A DNA stretch of 64,000 nt, from the NCBI GenBank assembly GCA_012845835.1, contig JABAKD010000021.1, forward strand, positions 14,386,978 through 14,450,977, given 5' to 3'. Shown piece after piece: positions 11,281-22,089 of this stretch (the first letter of the stretch is position 1; each line of letters starts with the position of its first letter). The notes below the pieces were generated by a model. That model was not told where the DNA came from. It searched no databases and saw only the letters and a list, made by a program, of their open reading frames with translations. A program made the translations under genes and the position numbers. Origin of the DNA: Undaria pinnatifida. Lineage: Eukaryota > Sar > Phaeophyceae > Laminariales > Alariaceae.

Positions 11281-11993
11281 GACGAGTTCCCCTGCTCTCG
11301 ACCTAGCCCTTGCATCTGTGCGAATTTTGTGAGCAGCCCTCCGAAACCCGTTGCTTTTCCTCCTCTTCTTCCGAGCGTCCTATTTCCTCCGTTCCACCCG
11401 CCGTTTTCCCAGAGAGAGTATTTCCCCCCCTGCGTCTCCCTTCGCCCAGCCCGGTTTTTGCCTAAGTTCCAACGTGAAGGGGGCAGCAGTCCCGACACGC
11501 CACGTCCATCTCCTTCCCGAATTCGGTGCTTACTCACATGGGTTCGATCCTCTCTTGTCTGTTCGATACGCGCCCCACGCTTTCCGCGGCGGTGATGCGA
11601 CGCTGAGTCCGCAGGCAAGGCTGCTGCGGTAAAAACATACGCGAGGAATGTTTTCGCCTTGTCGCTGGCTGTCACCACCGGCCCGGCCATACCCAAGGGC
11701 TAGTGCAGCGCTCGAGTAAGCTCGATGCCACACACCCCCTCATGGGCTCTGGCACGTTTTGGGGAAGCCTCAGGCCCGAGCACCACCCCAGCCGGGCAGC
11801 AGCCGAGTATATATCTGACGCCGAGAAGCTCGACGTGCAGTATTCACCGGGCTCCAATGCTCGTTGGAGTATAAATAGTACATAACGCGACTCTAGAGCA
11901 TGATGGTAAACTCTTCTGCACACGTGTTTTGGTGGTAGCATGATTCAGTCATCGAACGCCGGGAAATAATCTCAGGTAGTAGGTAGCGCATAG

Positions 11994-12316
11994 CCGGTCG
12001 CCCCGGTGACGTATCAGGTTATCCTCGAACCTGGTAGAGGTTAGTTTCGTGAGTTCGAGCCCCACCGAGTGCATACCCGTATAAATTCGTTGGGACTTTT
12101 TCTTGTGCACAAATTGGCTTGCGGAAAGCGCGAGAGCGTGAGTTAGCAACACCGATGAAAAATCGACGAGCAGTGGGATTGCTGAACCCTATGCGCGAGA
12201 AAAATTGAAGGCAAGAACCGGGGGGGAGAAGGGTCGACACCTGTGACCACGGCTTGTCCAGAAGCTGGAAAGTAAACTGTGTGTAGAGAAAAAAAAAAAA
12301 AAAAAAAGAAAGAAAG
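11994..12316 (+). mobile_element. tRNA-derived SINE, copy 1
   Basis: A ~320-bp element with a tRNA-like head. CGGTGACGTATCAGGTTATC resembles an A box region and GAGTTCGAGCCCC a B box, so transcription by RNA polymerase III is likely. A conserved body follows (TTCGTTGGGACTTTTTCTTG, CGAGAGCGTGAGTTAGCAAC, ACCACGGCTTGTCCAGAAGC), ending in a ~19-base poly(A) that runs into GAAAGAAAG. The right arm of the inverted duplication (around 30070) lacks it, which proves insertion. Three more copies are in this window. Confidence 0.8.
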
Positions 12317-12325
12317 TAGACAACC

Positions 12326-12622
12326 TTGATGCACATTTCTGCTACAATCGAGGCGGGCTCGCAGCATGCATCATGCAACATATATTCTATCACTCTAGCT
12401 AAACCAGATAGCTCAAGTCTCCCCAACCTGGAACCAAGGTGTGGAACCAAGGGGGATGCCTGCGAGAGCAATCCCTCTGACGGTATATATATACTTCAAC
12501 GAGGACCTCTTATCATTGTAGTCGATGACATCAGAGCTTGTCTTGAAGAACACGCACATACGTGTACAGCCGTAGATCAAGTCACAGCAGCAGCTTGCAG
12601 ATCGTTTTTTTTTTGTTACTGA
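12326..12622 (+). pseudogene. conserved coding remnant in the inverted duplication
   Basis: A 98-residue frame whose second half matches the translation of the other arm (minus strand, about 29800-29900). Both copies share the order ACE-NP-DGI, EPLI or GPLI, VVDD, ACLEEHAHT, TAVDQVTA and ACRS. Conservation of peptide across two diverged copies suggests the duplicated segment once encoded a protein. I do not recognise the family. The other copy has in-frame stops, so it is not active there. Confidence 0.45.
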
Positions 12623-12978
12623 TATTATCATAATCAACGCCTTTCAGTAAGCACAAGCCCCAACCATCACAAAAAATATCACGTAATATAGTATAGTCTT
12701 CGAGCAGAACGAATCAACCGGTCGAAGTTGATGTTGCGCCTTTTATCGCCAGACACGTCAGGAAGGGCTCCGACCATCACGTACCACAATATATCCATCC
12801 GCTTACATGATTGCCTGACAACCTTTACCATTCCAAACGCAGTGGAATGTGCCTAACGAAGTATAGTCACCCTCGCGTTCAATAGTGGTGGCATCGCATG
12901 TCCACGTGAGACAACCTTAACGAAACGCAGTAGCATATGCCTGACGAAGTGAAGTCACCCTCGCCTTCAATAGTTAGT

Positions 12979-13500
12979 GACATCGCATATATATGCCACC
13001 TCAACTGCTGTATTTGTAAGATGTATCTCTGTCTTAGAATTGGCGACCTCAGAGCCCCACAGCGGCACGGTAAAAATCACGGACGTGAAATCGTACATTT
13101 GAGACAATATTAAGTTGAAAAGGAAGCACAGGCAGACCTGAAAAAATTGCGATAAACCACACTGCCGACCCATCGCATACCCTCCTGAGACGACCTCTAC
13201 GAAACACAGTACCATTTACCTCACGAAGTAAAATAACCCTCGCGGTCAATAGTGATGACATCGCATATATATGACATCACATACCCACCTCGCCTAATGT
13301 ATTTGTAGGACGTATCTCTGACTCAAAATTGACGACCGCAGAGCCCCACATCGACAAGGTAAAATCATAGGCGTGAAATCGTACATTTATTTGAGACAGT
13401 AATATATTGGAAAAGGAAGCACAGGCAGATGTGCTAAAATTGCGGTAAACAACCTTACCAACCCATTACGTAGGGAATTTCGTACATACCGTCTGCATGA
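12979..13500 (+). repeat. 278-bp tandem duplication
   Basis: Two units starting with GACATCGCATATATATG at 12979 and 13257. They share CAGAGCCCCACA, GTGAAATCGTACATTT and GGAAGCACAGGCAGA blocks. A shorter related block lies just upstream (12840-12978). Divergence is moderate, with several small indels. Confidence 0.75.
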
Positions 13501-13684
13501 TCGCCTCCCCACCTATGCCAAGCGAATATTTACTAACGAGGTAACGAAATTGAGCGCGTGTATACCAAGTATGACTAATGAGGTAACGTAATTGAGCACA
13601 TGTATACCAAGCGTTCCTTTAAAACTGACGATTCGCATCCCTCCCTCTAATGCTCAATGGCGGAGACAGCACATGGCCACATAC

Positions 13685-13850
13685 ATCACCTAGCATGCTG
13701 TATTTGGCAATACGTATCTCTTTCGTATAATTAGCGATGTCGATAATAATGGTAACTGTATGATGATGGTGACAAACAGTGCATGACCACATCACCTCGC
13801 CTGTTGCATTTGACAATACGTATCTCTTTCTTATAATTAGCGATGTCAGA
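13685..13850 (+). repeat. ~107-bp tandem duplication
   Basis: ATCACCT at 13685 and 13791 begin two similar units containing GCAATACGTATCTCTTTC or GACAATACGTATCTCTTTC, and ATAATTAGCGATGTC. This is part of the C-tract composite. Confidence 0.7.
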
Positions 13851-14098
13851 AAAAAAAGTACCTACAAATATTCTATAAAATATTCTAGCTTTCGATCCAT
13901 GTATCATACAACAACAAATTATGAAGATTTATCACGATATTTACTACACTTAAAAACTGGGTTGCATGCTGCATCTAACATCAAACCTTCTAGAATAGTA
14001 AACATTACAAGCCAGATGATATCAAGGGATGTCTTATTGCTTCAATCGTCAGGTTTGTCCCCTTTGAGGAATTATAGTTTCCGCGCACATATTGAAAT

Positions 14099-15554
14099 GT
14101 CCCGCCCCCCGCCCCCGCCCCCCCTCCCCTCCCCCTCCACTGACCCCTCTTGTTCATAAAAAAACCCAACCCTTTCCCCCCCCGCCCCTCCGTCCCCTGG
14201 TTTAACCCCCCCCCTCCTTCCGCCTAGTCTGTCCAAACGCCCCACTCACAATAAAAATCGGCCTGAGTAATAAACACCTATACGCAGTTGATATCACGTC
14301 ATTATCTTTCTGACCATCCATGACGTACATTTTAATTATTTCCCCCCCAACCTCCCCCCCCCCCCCCCCCCCCCCCTTCAACGCCCCCTCTTTTCCGACC
14401 ACCTGCACGATCGCCTAGACCTAGCACCACGCGTATAACAAGCTGCTACGTATCTTTGATCTCACAGCCGAAGTGTACTTGAATATTATTTGTGACCTAA
14501 ACCTCCTAAAAAATCCCCCCCCCCCCCCCCCCCCTCCCCCACCTCTTGCTGTCCCTTACTCAAACGCCCCACCAAATATCGAAATCCGCCACATTAATGA
14601 AACACTTCACGCACAGGATATCACCTCACTTTCTTTCGAGGGCCATCCATGCCGATGTGATCCCCCCCCCCCCCCCCCCCGCCTCGAACGCTCCCTTCTT
14701 CCCCATCACCCGCACCATCGCCTAGAACTAGCACCACACGTATAACAAACCCCTCAATTAAAGCCGTTCCTCCCCCCCACCCCTCCCCCCCCACCCCCAC
14801 CCCTCCCCCTCCAACGCCCCCTCTTTTCCGGCCACCTGCACGATCGCCTAGACCTAGCACCACGCGTATAACAAGCTGCTACATATCTTTGATCTCACAG
14901 CCGAAGTGTATTTGAATATTTTTTGTGACATAAACCTCCTAAAAAATCCCCCCCCCCCCCCCCCCCCCTCCTCATGCTCTCCCTTACTCAAACGCCCCAC
15001 CAAATATCGAAATCCGCCACATTAATGAAACACTTCACGCACAGGATATCACCTCATTATCTTTCGAGAGCCATCCATGCCGCTGTGTCCGCCCCCCCCC
15101 CCTCCCCCGCCTCGAACGCCCCCTTCTTCCCCATCACGCGCACCATTGCCTAGACCTAGCACCACACGTAAAACAAACCCCTCACCTAAAGCCCTCCCCC
15201 CCCCGCCCCACCCCATCCGCCCCCCCCCCCGCCCCCAACCCCCACCTTCCCCCCCAATCCATCCCAACCCTACCCCCTCGAACACTTCACCCTCTCTTTA
15301 CTCTTTGATTGTACGACTTACCCCAGGATATACATGATAAACTGATGTATTATTTCCAAAACCGTCACATTTATCCCCTCAAAATATTTGTATAGTTTCC
15401 AGGCACATTTTAAGCTGCCCCCCCCGCCCCCCCCCCTCGCCCCAACCCCCCCCCCCGCCCCCCCCCTCCGCCCCCAATAATATACTGGTGCCAAAACCGT
15501 CAGATGTATCCCCCCGAAAGGATTTATAGCTTACATGCACAAATTGCCCCCCTT

Positions 15555-15585
<31 letters not shown>

Positions 15586-15590
15586 ACACC
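14099..15590 (+). repeat. cluster of long cytosine tracts
   Basis: At least six plus-strand C runs of roughly 15 to 30 bases (near 14353, 14515, 14661, 14948, 15550 and others), joined by C-rich pyrimidine spacers. Long frames on the minus strand here are only poly-Gly and carry no gene. The minus strand has extreme G-quadruplex potential. Confidence 0.85.
14381..15246 (+). repeat. 433-bp tandem duplication within C-rich cluster
   Basis: The block ACGCCCCCTCTTTTCCG starts at 14381 and again at 14814. Each unit continues through CACGATCGCCTAGACCTAGC, GATCTCACAGCCGAAGTGTA, CAAACGCCCCACCAAATATC and CACAGGATATCACCTCA. The C-run lengths differ between units, as expected for slippage. Confidence 0.8.
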
Positions 15591-15631
15591 CGCTAGTTTT
15601 TGATCAAAACCAGGCCCCCCCTTTCCCTTCA

Positions 15632-15868
15632 CAGCTGTCAGATTTTGTCCCCCTCAGAAACGGGTTTTATAGTTTCCGCGCACAGACTGACTAAAATCAT
15701 CCTGTTGACCCTGATAGCTACACTGTAGTTGTAAGGGGAGTCGCCGACCTATATCCTTAATGAGGACACACAACTTGTAATGCGCGCGATCGGAGTATCA
15801 CACACAGCTTGCAAAGATGAGTTTCGACGAAATCTTCGATCTCACAGCTGGAGTGTATTTTCATTTTT
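15632..15868 (+). repeat. fold-back unit, plus-sense copy
   Basis: A full-length plus-sense copy of the ~240-bp unit, from CAGCTGTCAGATTTTGTCC to CTCACAGCTGGAGTGTATTT. Both ends carry CAGCTG. It forms the right end of the 3.08-kb composite. Confidence 0.85.
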
Positions 15869-16184
15869 TATAATATTCTATATCGGTATTATTATTTATC
15901 GTAACCACACCAGATGTATGTAATTACATCATCACCACAAAAGAAATATATTGCGACTCTACAGCAGTGCGTGCATTGCGATATATTACACCACGTACCT
16001 GGCAGTACACTATCGTTTTAGCGACGTGATACTACCAGGGTAAATAGATGTGACTACAACACAAATCAGCACTCTCTCCTATTGCTGTGGGACAAATGCC
16101 TGGAGAGGGCCCTTTCACCTCTTGACCGACGGCATTTTCCAATGATGAACTTTGACTAACGGTGAACTACATAGACTATAATTT

Positions 16185-17925
16185 AGCGCGAAGCGATCGA
16201 TTCGACATCCCGAGTGTATTTCGCTCCCGCCCGCGCCTTTTCAATCCTCCCCGACCTCAATATCTCTCCCGCCGTCTACCGTCTGGACTTACGGCATCTT
16301 GTTCCGTCGCCATTTGTTTCCCGTCCCGCCGTAATGTGCACTCCCGACTTTCTTTGTCTCGCTGTCCGCCCAGTTGTTCACATTCCATCCCTACTTTCGC
16401 GCACAATTTTTCTAACCCCGCAAATTGCCTAGGTGGCAGATGTTCGCAATCTATTTCCCATGGGTTGCGTTTTTTTCCCATCATATGACTATGGATGCAA
16501 CTAGATTATTTCAACTTAGATTATTCAACTCAGACATTATTATGAAGGGGAGATTGTTCGTTTAATTTGCATGTTTTTCTTAATTTTCGCTCCCCCCGTT
16601 TTCTCGTGATTTCCTTCATAAACTTCAGCTGTGAGTCGATGAACATATGCTGAAACGTTTTTTTGAGGAACAATCAACAAAAAAAACATGCATATAGTTC
16701 GTATTTCTCAACAAAGTAAAAGGCGGCTCAAATTTGTTCGAGCCATTGACAAGTAAAACTTGGTAAAACCTTTTCTTTCCTAGCTGTTCGTTGTTGTTAT
16801 CTCCAGCGCAAGCGTTTCCGGTCGTGCCACCCAACAAGTTTGGGCCGCATTTCCCGGCCATCTCCTTATTACGTTCCCGACCGATTTCCCGGTTGTGTTC
16901 CCTACCGTTTTCTTGACCATCTATGTACACGACCGATTCTTGATTTTGTTCCCTGCCGAAATCCAGACAATGTTTGCGACAGAATTACCGAACATACACC
17001 TGACAGATTCCCGTTCGGACAAGTAAATAGCTTCCCAGCTCCCAGTCCCGCTCCCGTCTCGGCGCAAGCAAACGGGATATTTTTCCCATCACATCGCGCG
17101 GGAAGACCCGAAATGAATTCCGTCTGCGGCGGGCTAAAGGGTGTTCGTCCAGCACCGACTGGTGCCGTCGTTACCGCGCGTGTCCCCTGGTTTTTTTAGT
17201 TTGTTTCACGCGATGCTTTGTTTCACGCGTTTTGCCGACCAAGGTACCCTTTTAAAACCCTGTGGTTTTAAGCATGAAACCCGTACAAAGACGATATGTC
17301 GCCAGCCCTGCGTTGTACAAATTAGCACCAAAGACATTGAATTCTCCACATTAACTGTTGCGTCGATCGACGCCTGAGTCACATGACGACTGTGGTGCAG
17401 TTCGCAGGTTAATCGAGGAAGCTCGATACAACTGCCGTCAGTCAGTTTGACGAAGGATCCTAGATCAAAACTCATATGTCGGACGTTTCTGTTCGAAGCC
17501 CTGAACCAACACGGGCGTGGCCTCGCCTTGTGCGATGTTTATCCTAGAGTGGTTGTACCAAAGGATGCCCCTTTATGTGTGTGTTATGTCTCCTCGTACA
17601 CCCGGAGATCCTTCGAGTGTTGGCGTGGCTTGGCTGTGAGGCATGCACACCATCAGGGCCGTGGGCCACACACTCTCTCACGCACAGTTGGGTTTGCCCG
17701 TAATGGTTGTTGACTTGGGCGCGAACGCCACACCCCTCCTGACCGGAGACAACATTGATATTAGCCCTTTCTAAACCGTTCGTTCCGCGGCTACAATGAG
17801 TAGCTGCTAGCGATCAATGAACTCTGCTCATGATGTGAGTCCACGCATGAAATCTCGCGAAAAAGTCAAAGGATGATATCAGTGCATTCGGGAGGCTGGG
17901 AAAAGCTACAGAAGCACCTATGCAA
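16185..17925 (+). repeat. block Y of inverted duplication, left copy
   Basis: Aligns in reverse complement with 27375-29065. Anchors are CATCCCGAGTGTATTTCG, CCCATGGGTTGCG, AGTGTTGGCGTGGCTTGGCT and TGGGAAAAGCTACAGAAGCA. The middle (about 16840-17060) is a degenerate short-period run of TTCCCGACCG-type motifs. A short peptide similarity (SVH-G-W-KLQKH) is shared by the two copies near the right end, so part may once have coded. No family is recognised. Confidence 0.7.
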
Positions 17926-17929
17926 GGCA

Positions 17930-19395
17930 AACTATTGAACTTATATTGTATATCTGCGTCTTTTTTCTACGGCGTTTTATCCTGGACTCAACAAAAGCGT
18001 GGGCCCAGTTGGGGCTCAGGAGTACGGATAATAGCAACGTGGTTGCTATCGCTCATTGATGTAAGATATCTCCTTAAACCGTCAGCTGTGAAGGCCTATG
18101 CGTCATGCTCGTGTCCTTTAGGGACTTCGAGAATGCGGCCACTACCTGATAAATGAGAGATATTTGCGCTAACAGAAATTTTAGTCCCGTATCGGTAAGA
18201 GGGGGATGTTCTCCTCGTCACAACTAGACGTATGTCATATCGAAAAATTCTCGTCCTAATGTCCTACCATACGCTGTGCTACATTCTCGCTTATATTAAA
18301 ACATCAACAAGAGCTCAGACGAGACGGTGTTGCAGTGGGCACCAATAACACCAAAACGGACTTATAAGGACATGATAAAAAACCGTTCAAGCCCAAATAC
18401 AGTGCCAACCTCAATCCCGAAACCAGTAAAGGCGTCAGTTCAGCGTGCTGATACTGTGTTGAAAATTTTGCGCCGTGCGGTCCCTATACACATGATTTTT
18501 TGAAAATACATATCGAAGCATAACCTATGACGTTGGATGAACAAAAAATACATCCGCCCCCCAGGCCTTTTTCTAAAACGTCAATATCCATGCTGCCGTC
18601 CGTGAGCTGGACGGTTGTCGCTTCTGACCCGTAATCGCTCGTGCGTCCAAACACACGACGCTACGGCGGAATCACTGCATCTGTGCCTTTTACGTATTTC
18701 AACTTGCGGGTATCAGTCAATTCAGGGGCTATATTATTACATTCCAACCATCCTAATGCTACTTAACTGATATTAGTTGGTATGGTACGCGACACATGCT
18801 ACGACAGATGTGAAACGTTGGCTTTCTGAGGCGTATCCCCTGAGGATACTTTTGCCCCGCCCACTAACTGGATTTGGGAGAGAACAGAAAGCACAACCAG
18901 ATGAACAATTCTCTTACAAGTTCCCTAGGCATACAAAACAACCCAGAAGGGAAAGAAGGGTGAACTTTTCCGGCGGATCGAGGTATGGGGCCCCGCCATC
19001 CAGAAAGAAAAAAGCCAAAAAACGCTTCCTCATATATAGCACGCGTAGAATATCGTCGGTGACGTGGGCAGTAACGTAGATGGTGAAGAGCCCAGACGCG
19101 AAACATTCCACGGCATGATGATGGAAGGGGTGGGGTTCATCGGCCATCTGACGTATGCTGCCATGACAAACTCCATCTTCTTCCTTGCAGCAGTCGAGTC
19201 TTCCGGACTACACACTTTCCCACGCATTTATGCCATTGCCGCAACCACATCCCCACGCCTTATAGCAGAGCGTGTATACCCAAAACACGGCGAACGACAA
19301 ACAGCAGGGTGCTGCAAACATTGCATTCAGTGCCGCATTGCGTAGATGTGTGCGGACACAGATTCACGATGACAGTGACGTTAGGTGGGGTTGTC
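17930..19395. other. no gene recognised; 3' flank of the VWD gene
   Basis: Between the left duplication arm and the stop codon of the minus-strand gene. No repeat array or exon is visible. It should hold the 3' UTR of that gene next to 19395, but I see no canonical AATAAA on the minus strand close to the stop. Confidence 0.4.
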
Positions 19396-20306
19396 CTATT
19401 TGTTGGTTGCAAGGGCAAAGTCGGTGCTGAGGGCGCTTGACACGCGGTAGTCTTCGACAGTTCCACGGATCGCCCCATACCCTTGCATGATCTTGCGTCC
19501 GTCCTTGTCCAGCACCGGGCGGGCCGTCTCACCCAGAATGCCAGTGAGCGATTCGCTGTCCAGAGACAGACCGTCCAGACCTACGTCCATCTGCCAGAAC
19601 TCCAAGTCGGGTAGGACACGACCATCCCAGTCAAGTTCCCCATTGCCTTGGAAGTTGGTGCCGACGTTAAGGCGCACCGTGACAGAAGAAGTCACGATTT
19701 TGAACACGGAATAGATGGACTGCACGTCGGCGAGGTGGTTCTGCGCGACGTACTGCGCGCACCAATCGGGGGCGGCCATGTGGGCGAAACGCAGGATCCA
19801 GTCCTCGAAGCTTTCCTCCACAACCAATTCGCGCTGGCCCTGCAGCATCTCGCCGTACATGCGAGCCCATATCTTGTCTCCTCCGAACTGCCGACACTCC
19901 ACCGGTAGATTGGACGCCGACACGGTAATGCCGTCTGTCACGTGTTGGTCTCTGGAGAACCGAAGCAAATCGTCTACCTCCTCGCCGTCGACCACAGCCC
20001 GGAGTCCGCCGTTGGAAAGACAGGGGGACATGTCGGAGGGGCAGCCGTCGGTGTTGACATCGTACGGGTTCGTCACTTCGATAACCAGCGAATGACCCTG
20101 TGACATGACGCTAACGCCTGTAATGAGCTGGCGGTCGGGAAACTCATCGGGTAGAGGAGCGTTGAGCCGGACGTTGACGTTGATGCTGTCGGTGTCATCG
20201 GAAACCATGCAGTACCAGCTGTTGTCGATACCGGACCAATCAATCTGCTGGCCACGGAGGCCTTGCATGTGTGGGTCACCGCATATGCTGGTCCCTGGGT
20301 CGCACG
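19396..20306 (-). CDS. terminal exon: VWD-like start plus Root_cap-like domain
   Basis: A 911-bp open exon. The splice acceptor ...ACTATGCAG lies just above 20306, and the first codons read ACDPGTSICGDPHMQGLRG, completing a phase-1 intron from the 23.3-kb exon. CGDPHM with a following WYCMVSDD is the start pattern of VWD-like modules. The C-terminal third contains LDWDGRVLPDLEFWQMDVG and GILGETARP, then EDYRVSSALSTDF. This matches the plant Root_cap family order (GxLGxTYRP ... YRTSSLxSxDC). The protein is likely secreted or wall-associated. Conserved cysteines include those in DGCPSDMSPCLSNGG and LPVECRQFGG. Function is unknown: family resemblance only. Confidence 0.85.
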
Positions 20307-21207
20307 CTGCATAGTTTGAATTGCCGACAGGGCATCAGCACGGGTGACGCGAACGATGTACAAGTAAAACAACGGATTTAGCGCATCTTCAAACAGTTTG
20401 CCAGCATGCAAGAGGTTCACTCGCACGCTTTGTGGAAACCGACACGTCGTGCTATAGACACAGAGTGACGGGTGCGACGATGCGAGTATCGTTGTTTGGT
20501 CCAACATATTTATGAACAACCGGAATAGTTGAGCGGGGGAAAAATCCTGTAGTGGCTCGGAAACCATGTGCGTTTTGGAGTTGTTTTCGCTTGCTAAAGG
20601 CGTTGTCATGAGGTTGCAACGCCATATCTTCTCCGTATCTGTTGCTGGGTGGGGTGATGGTCCATAAGTCAAGGGACTCATAAATTGCGTGCGCTGCCTC
20701 TCTCGTAAAATCATTCGTCATACACTTTTGATGGATCCCTGGCGTCCCGTGAAATCAACTAGGGGTTGCTACTAGTAAATATTTGGTCGTTGCCAGGGTG
20801 GGCGTGGCACCAGTTATCAGTCCATTAGATTCGATGTCAACGGGGAGAGTGGAGCGTTGGTGCTGCTGACGTCTGGCCACATGACGCTGCTTATTACACA
20901 TGAACCCCGTTCCCGAACGGATGTAGCACCAAGAGCATCGCGACTTCCTGATTTGGCGTTGTTCCGTGAGCGAAATCTGCCCCCAACGATGCCCGGACGA
21001 TACACAGAAGCCTTACAAGTGAACCTTTGTATTAATTCCGGGCAACGTAAGAGGACTCAAATACCCCGCTTAAAGTAGTTGAAACATTGCCAATCTGTTC
21101 TATACAAGAACATCTTTCGTGGGGAATGAGGAAACACAGAAGGCATGTGACCCGTCTTGTCTGCATTGACGCCAAACTGAAAACGTTAGGCTTTTTACCA
21201 GTCGGGG

Positions 21208-21480
21208 CATGTCTCGGAGGTCGGGTCGGGTCTGACCCGGACTCACCCCGTCTGACCCGACCCAACCAATGGGAGTTTTGAGACGTCTTGACCGGACCGA
21301 CCCGACGCACGAGAAGTTCGAGACGTCTTGACCCGACCCTACCCGCGAGATTCAAACACATCCTGACCCGACCCTACCCGCGATATTTAGAAGTCCTCCT
21401 GACCAGACCCGACCCGCCACAATCCGAGTGACCCTCGAGATGCGGGTTTCATGCGGGTCAGGTCGACTTTACCGGTGACA
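21208..21480 (-). repeat. GACCCGACCC minisatellite, block 1
   Basis: Degenerate units of about 40-50 bp built around GACCCGACCC and GCGAGA-TT-AA, lying in the last intron of the VWD gene. A second block of the same family is at 22740-23095, about 1.3 kb away. Confidence 0.7.
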
Positions 21481-21522
21481 TTTCTCACGGGTCAACATGG
21501 ACAAGTTACTGGAGAGTGCGTC

Positions 21523-21826
21523 TTTTTTTTTTTCGCACGCTTCCTTTTTAGCTTCTGGACAAGCTGTGGTCACAGGTGTCGTCCCTTCTCCCCCCCGGTT
21601 CTTGGCTATAATTTTTATCGCGCATAGGGTTCAGCAATCCCACTGCTCGTCCATGTTTCATCGAGTGTTGCTAACTCACGCTCTCGCGCTGTGCGCAAGT
21701 CAATTTGTGCACAAAAAAAAGTCCCAACGAATGTATGCGAGTATGCACTCGGCGGGGCTCGGAACTCACGAAACTGACCAATACCAGGTTCGAGGATAAG
21801 CTGATATGCCACCGGGGCGACCGGCC
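21523..21826 (-). mobile_element. tRNA-derived SINE, copy 2
   Basis: Minus-sense copy of the same family as 11994-12316. It has the same tRNA-like head (reading GGTCGCCCCGGTGGCATATC from 21826), body blocks, and a poly(A) seen as a T run at 21523-21533. It sits in the last intron of the VWD/Root_cap gene, in the same orientation as the gene. Confidence 0.8.
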
Positions 21827-22089
21827 AGTGCATGCATGCGTCGGTCGGTTTGATGGTCCTTGGCCCTCTCACATTCCCAAGGATGTCGTGTTTGTATGGT
21901 TTTTTCTTTTTTTCGGGTACTGATTGCAGCAGTATTGTGTGGTGCGCGCGCGAAACATGAGATAGAAACCGCAGCCTGCGCGAATGACAATATTAGCAAC
22001 GACGCTAGCGATAGACGATTGTGTCAGCCGCGCGAGCAACCCGACGAGAGAGCTAGTTATCTACGCAGTCTCCATCCTCGGCAAGCTGT

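Larger units (their letters stand above)
10321..11805 (-). mobile_element. 1.49-kb EEP-only retroelement with (CAA)n tail
   Basis: The edges are set by comparison with the unoccupied right arm (near 30255-30270). AGTAGATA at 10313-10320 and AGTATATA at 11806-11813 form a probable 8-bp target duplication. Read on the minus strand, the element has a GC-rich leader of about 520 bp, a broken endonuclease domain, the 3' module shared with the other (CAA)n-tailed elements, and about 30 CAA triplets. A full LINE of this type would also carry reverse transcriptase after the endonuclease; here the endonuclease passes straight into the 3' module. It therefore looks like an internally deleted LINE mobilised in trans. 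Confidence 0.7.
12793..15871 (+). mobile_element. 3.08-kb C-tract-rich composite inserted in left arm
   Basis: Absent from the right arm, where the two edges are contiguous near 29570. AATAT occurs at both edges (12788-12792 and 15872-15876), a possible 5-bp target duplication. Contents in order: a 278-bp tandem repeat, a ~107-bp tandem repeat, long cytosine tracts embedded in a 433-bp tandem unit, and a fold-back unit at the right end. There is no credible ORF; frames are poly-Pro/Gly artefacts. Related pieces recur at 47.0-49.0 and 57.1-61.6 kb. The class is unknown: no terminal inverted repeats or LTRs are seen. Confidence 0.55.
9164..17925 (+). repeat. left arm of large inverted duplication
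   Basis: Collinear in reverse complement with 27375-31070. Matching blocks are 9164-9260, 9846-10320, 11806-11993, 12317-12790, 15872-16080 and 16185-17925. Between them lie four segments missing from the other arm: a fold-back pair, an EEP element, a SINE and a 3.08-kb composite. The arm therefore grew from about 3.7 kb to 8.8 kb by nested insertion. Substitutions and small indels are frequent, so the duplication is old. Around 16.08-16.18 kb the two arms are too diverged to align by eye. Confidence 0.75.

Noticed and set aside
11229-11696. 155-aa minus frame upstream of the EEP domain
   Set aside because: It is the GC-rich leader of the element and overlaps the true EEP frame out of register.
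11996-12075. A functional tRNA gene
   Set aside because: The tRNA-like head is followed by a repeated body and poly(A) in several copies, and no complete cloverleaf is apparent, so it is a SINE head.
14461-15337. Pro-rich plus frames and Gly-rich minus frames
   Set aside because: Explained by C tracts.
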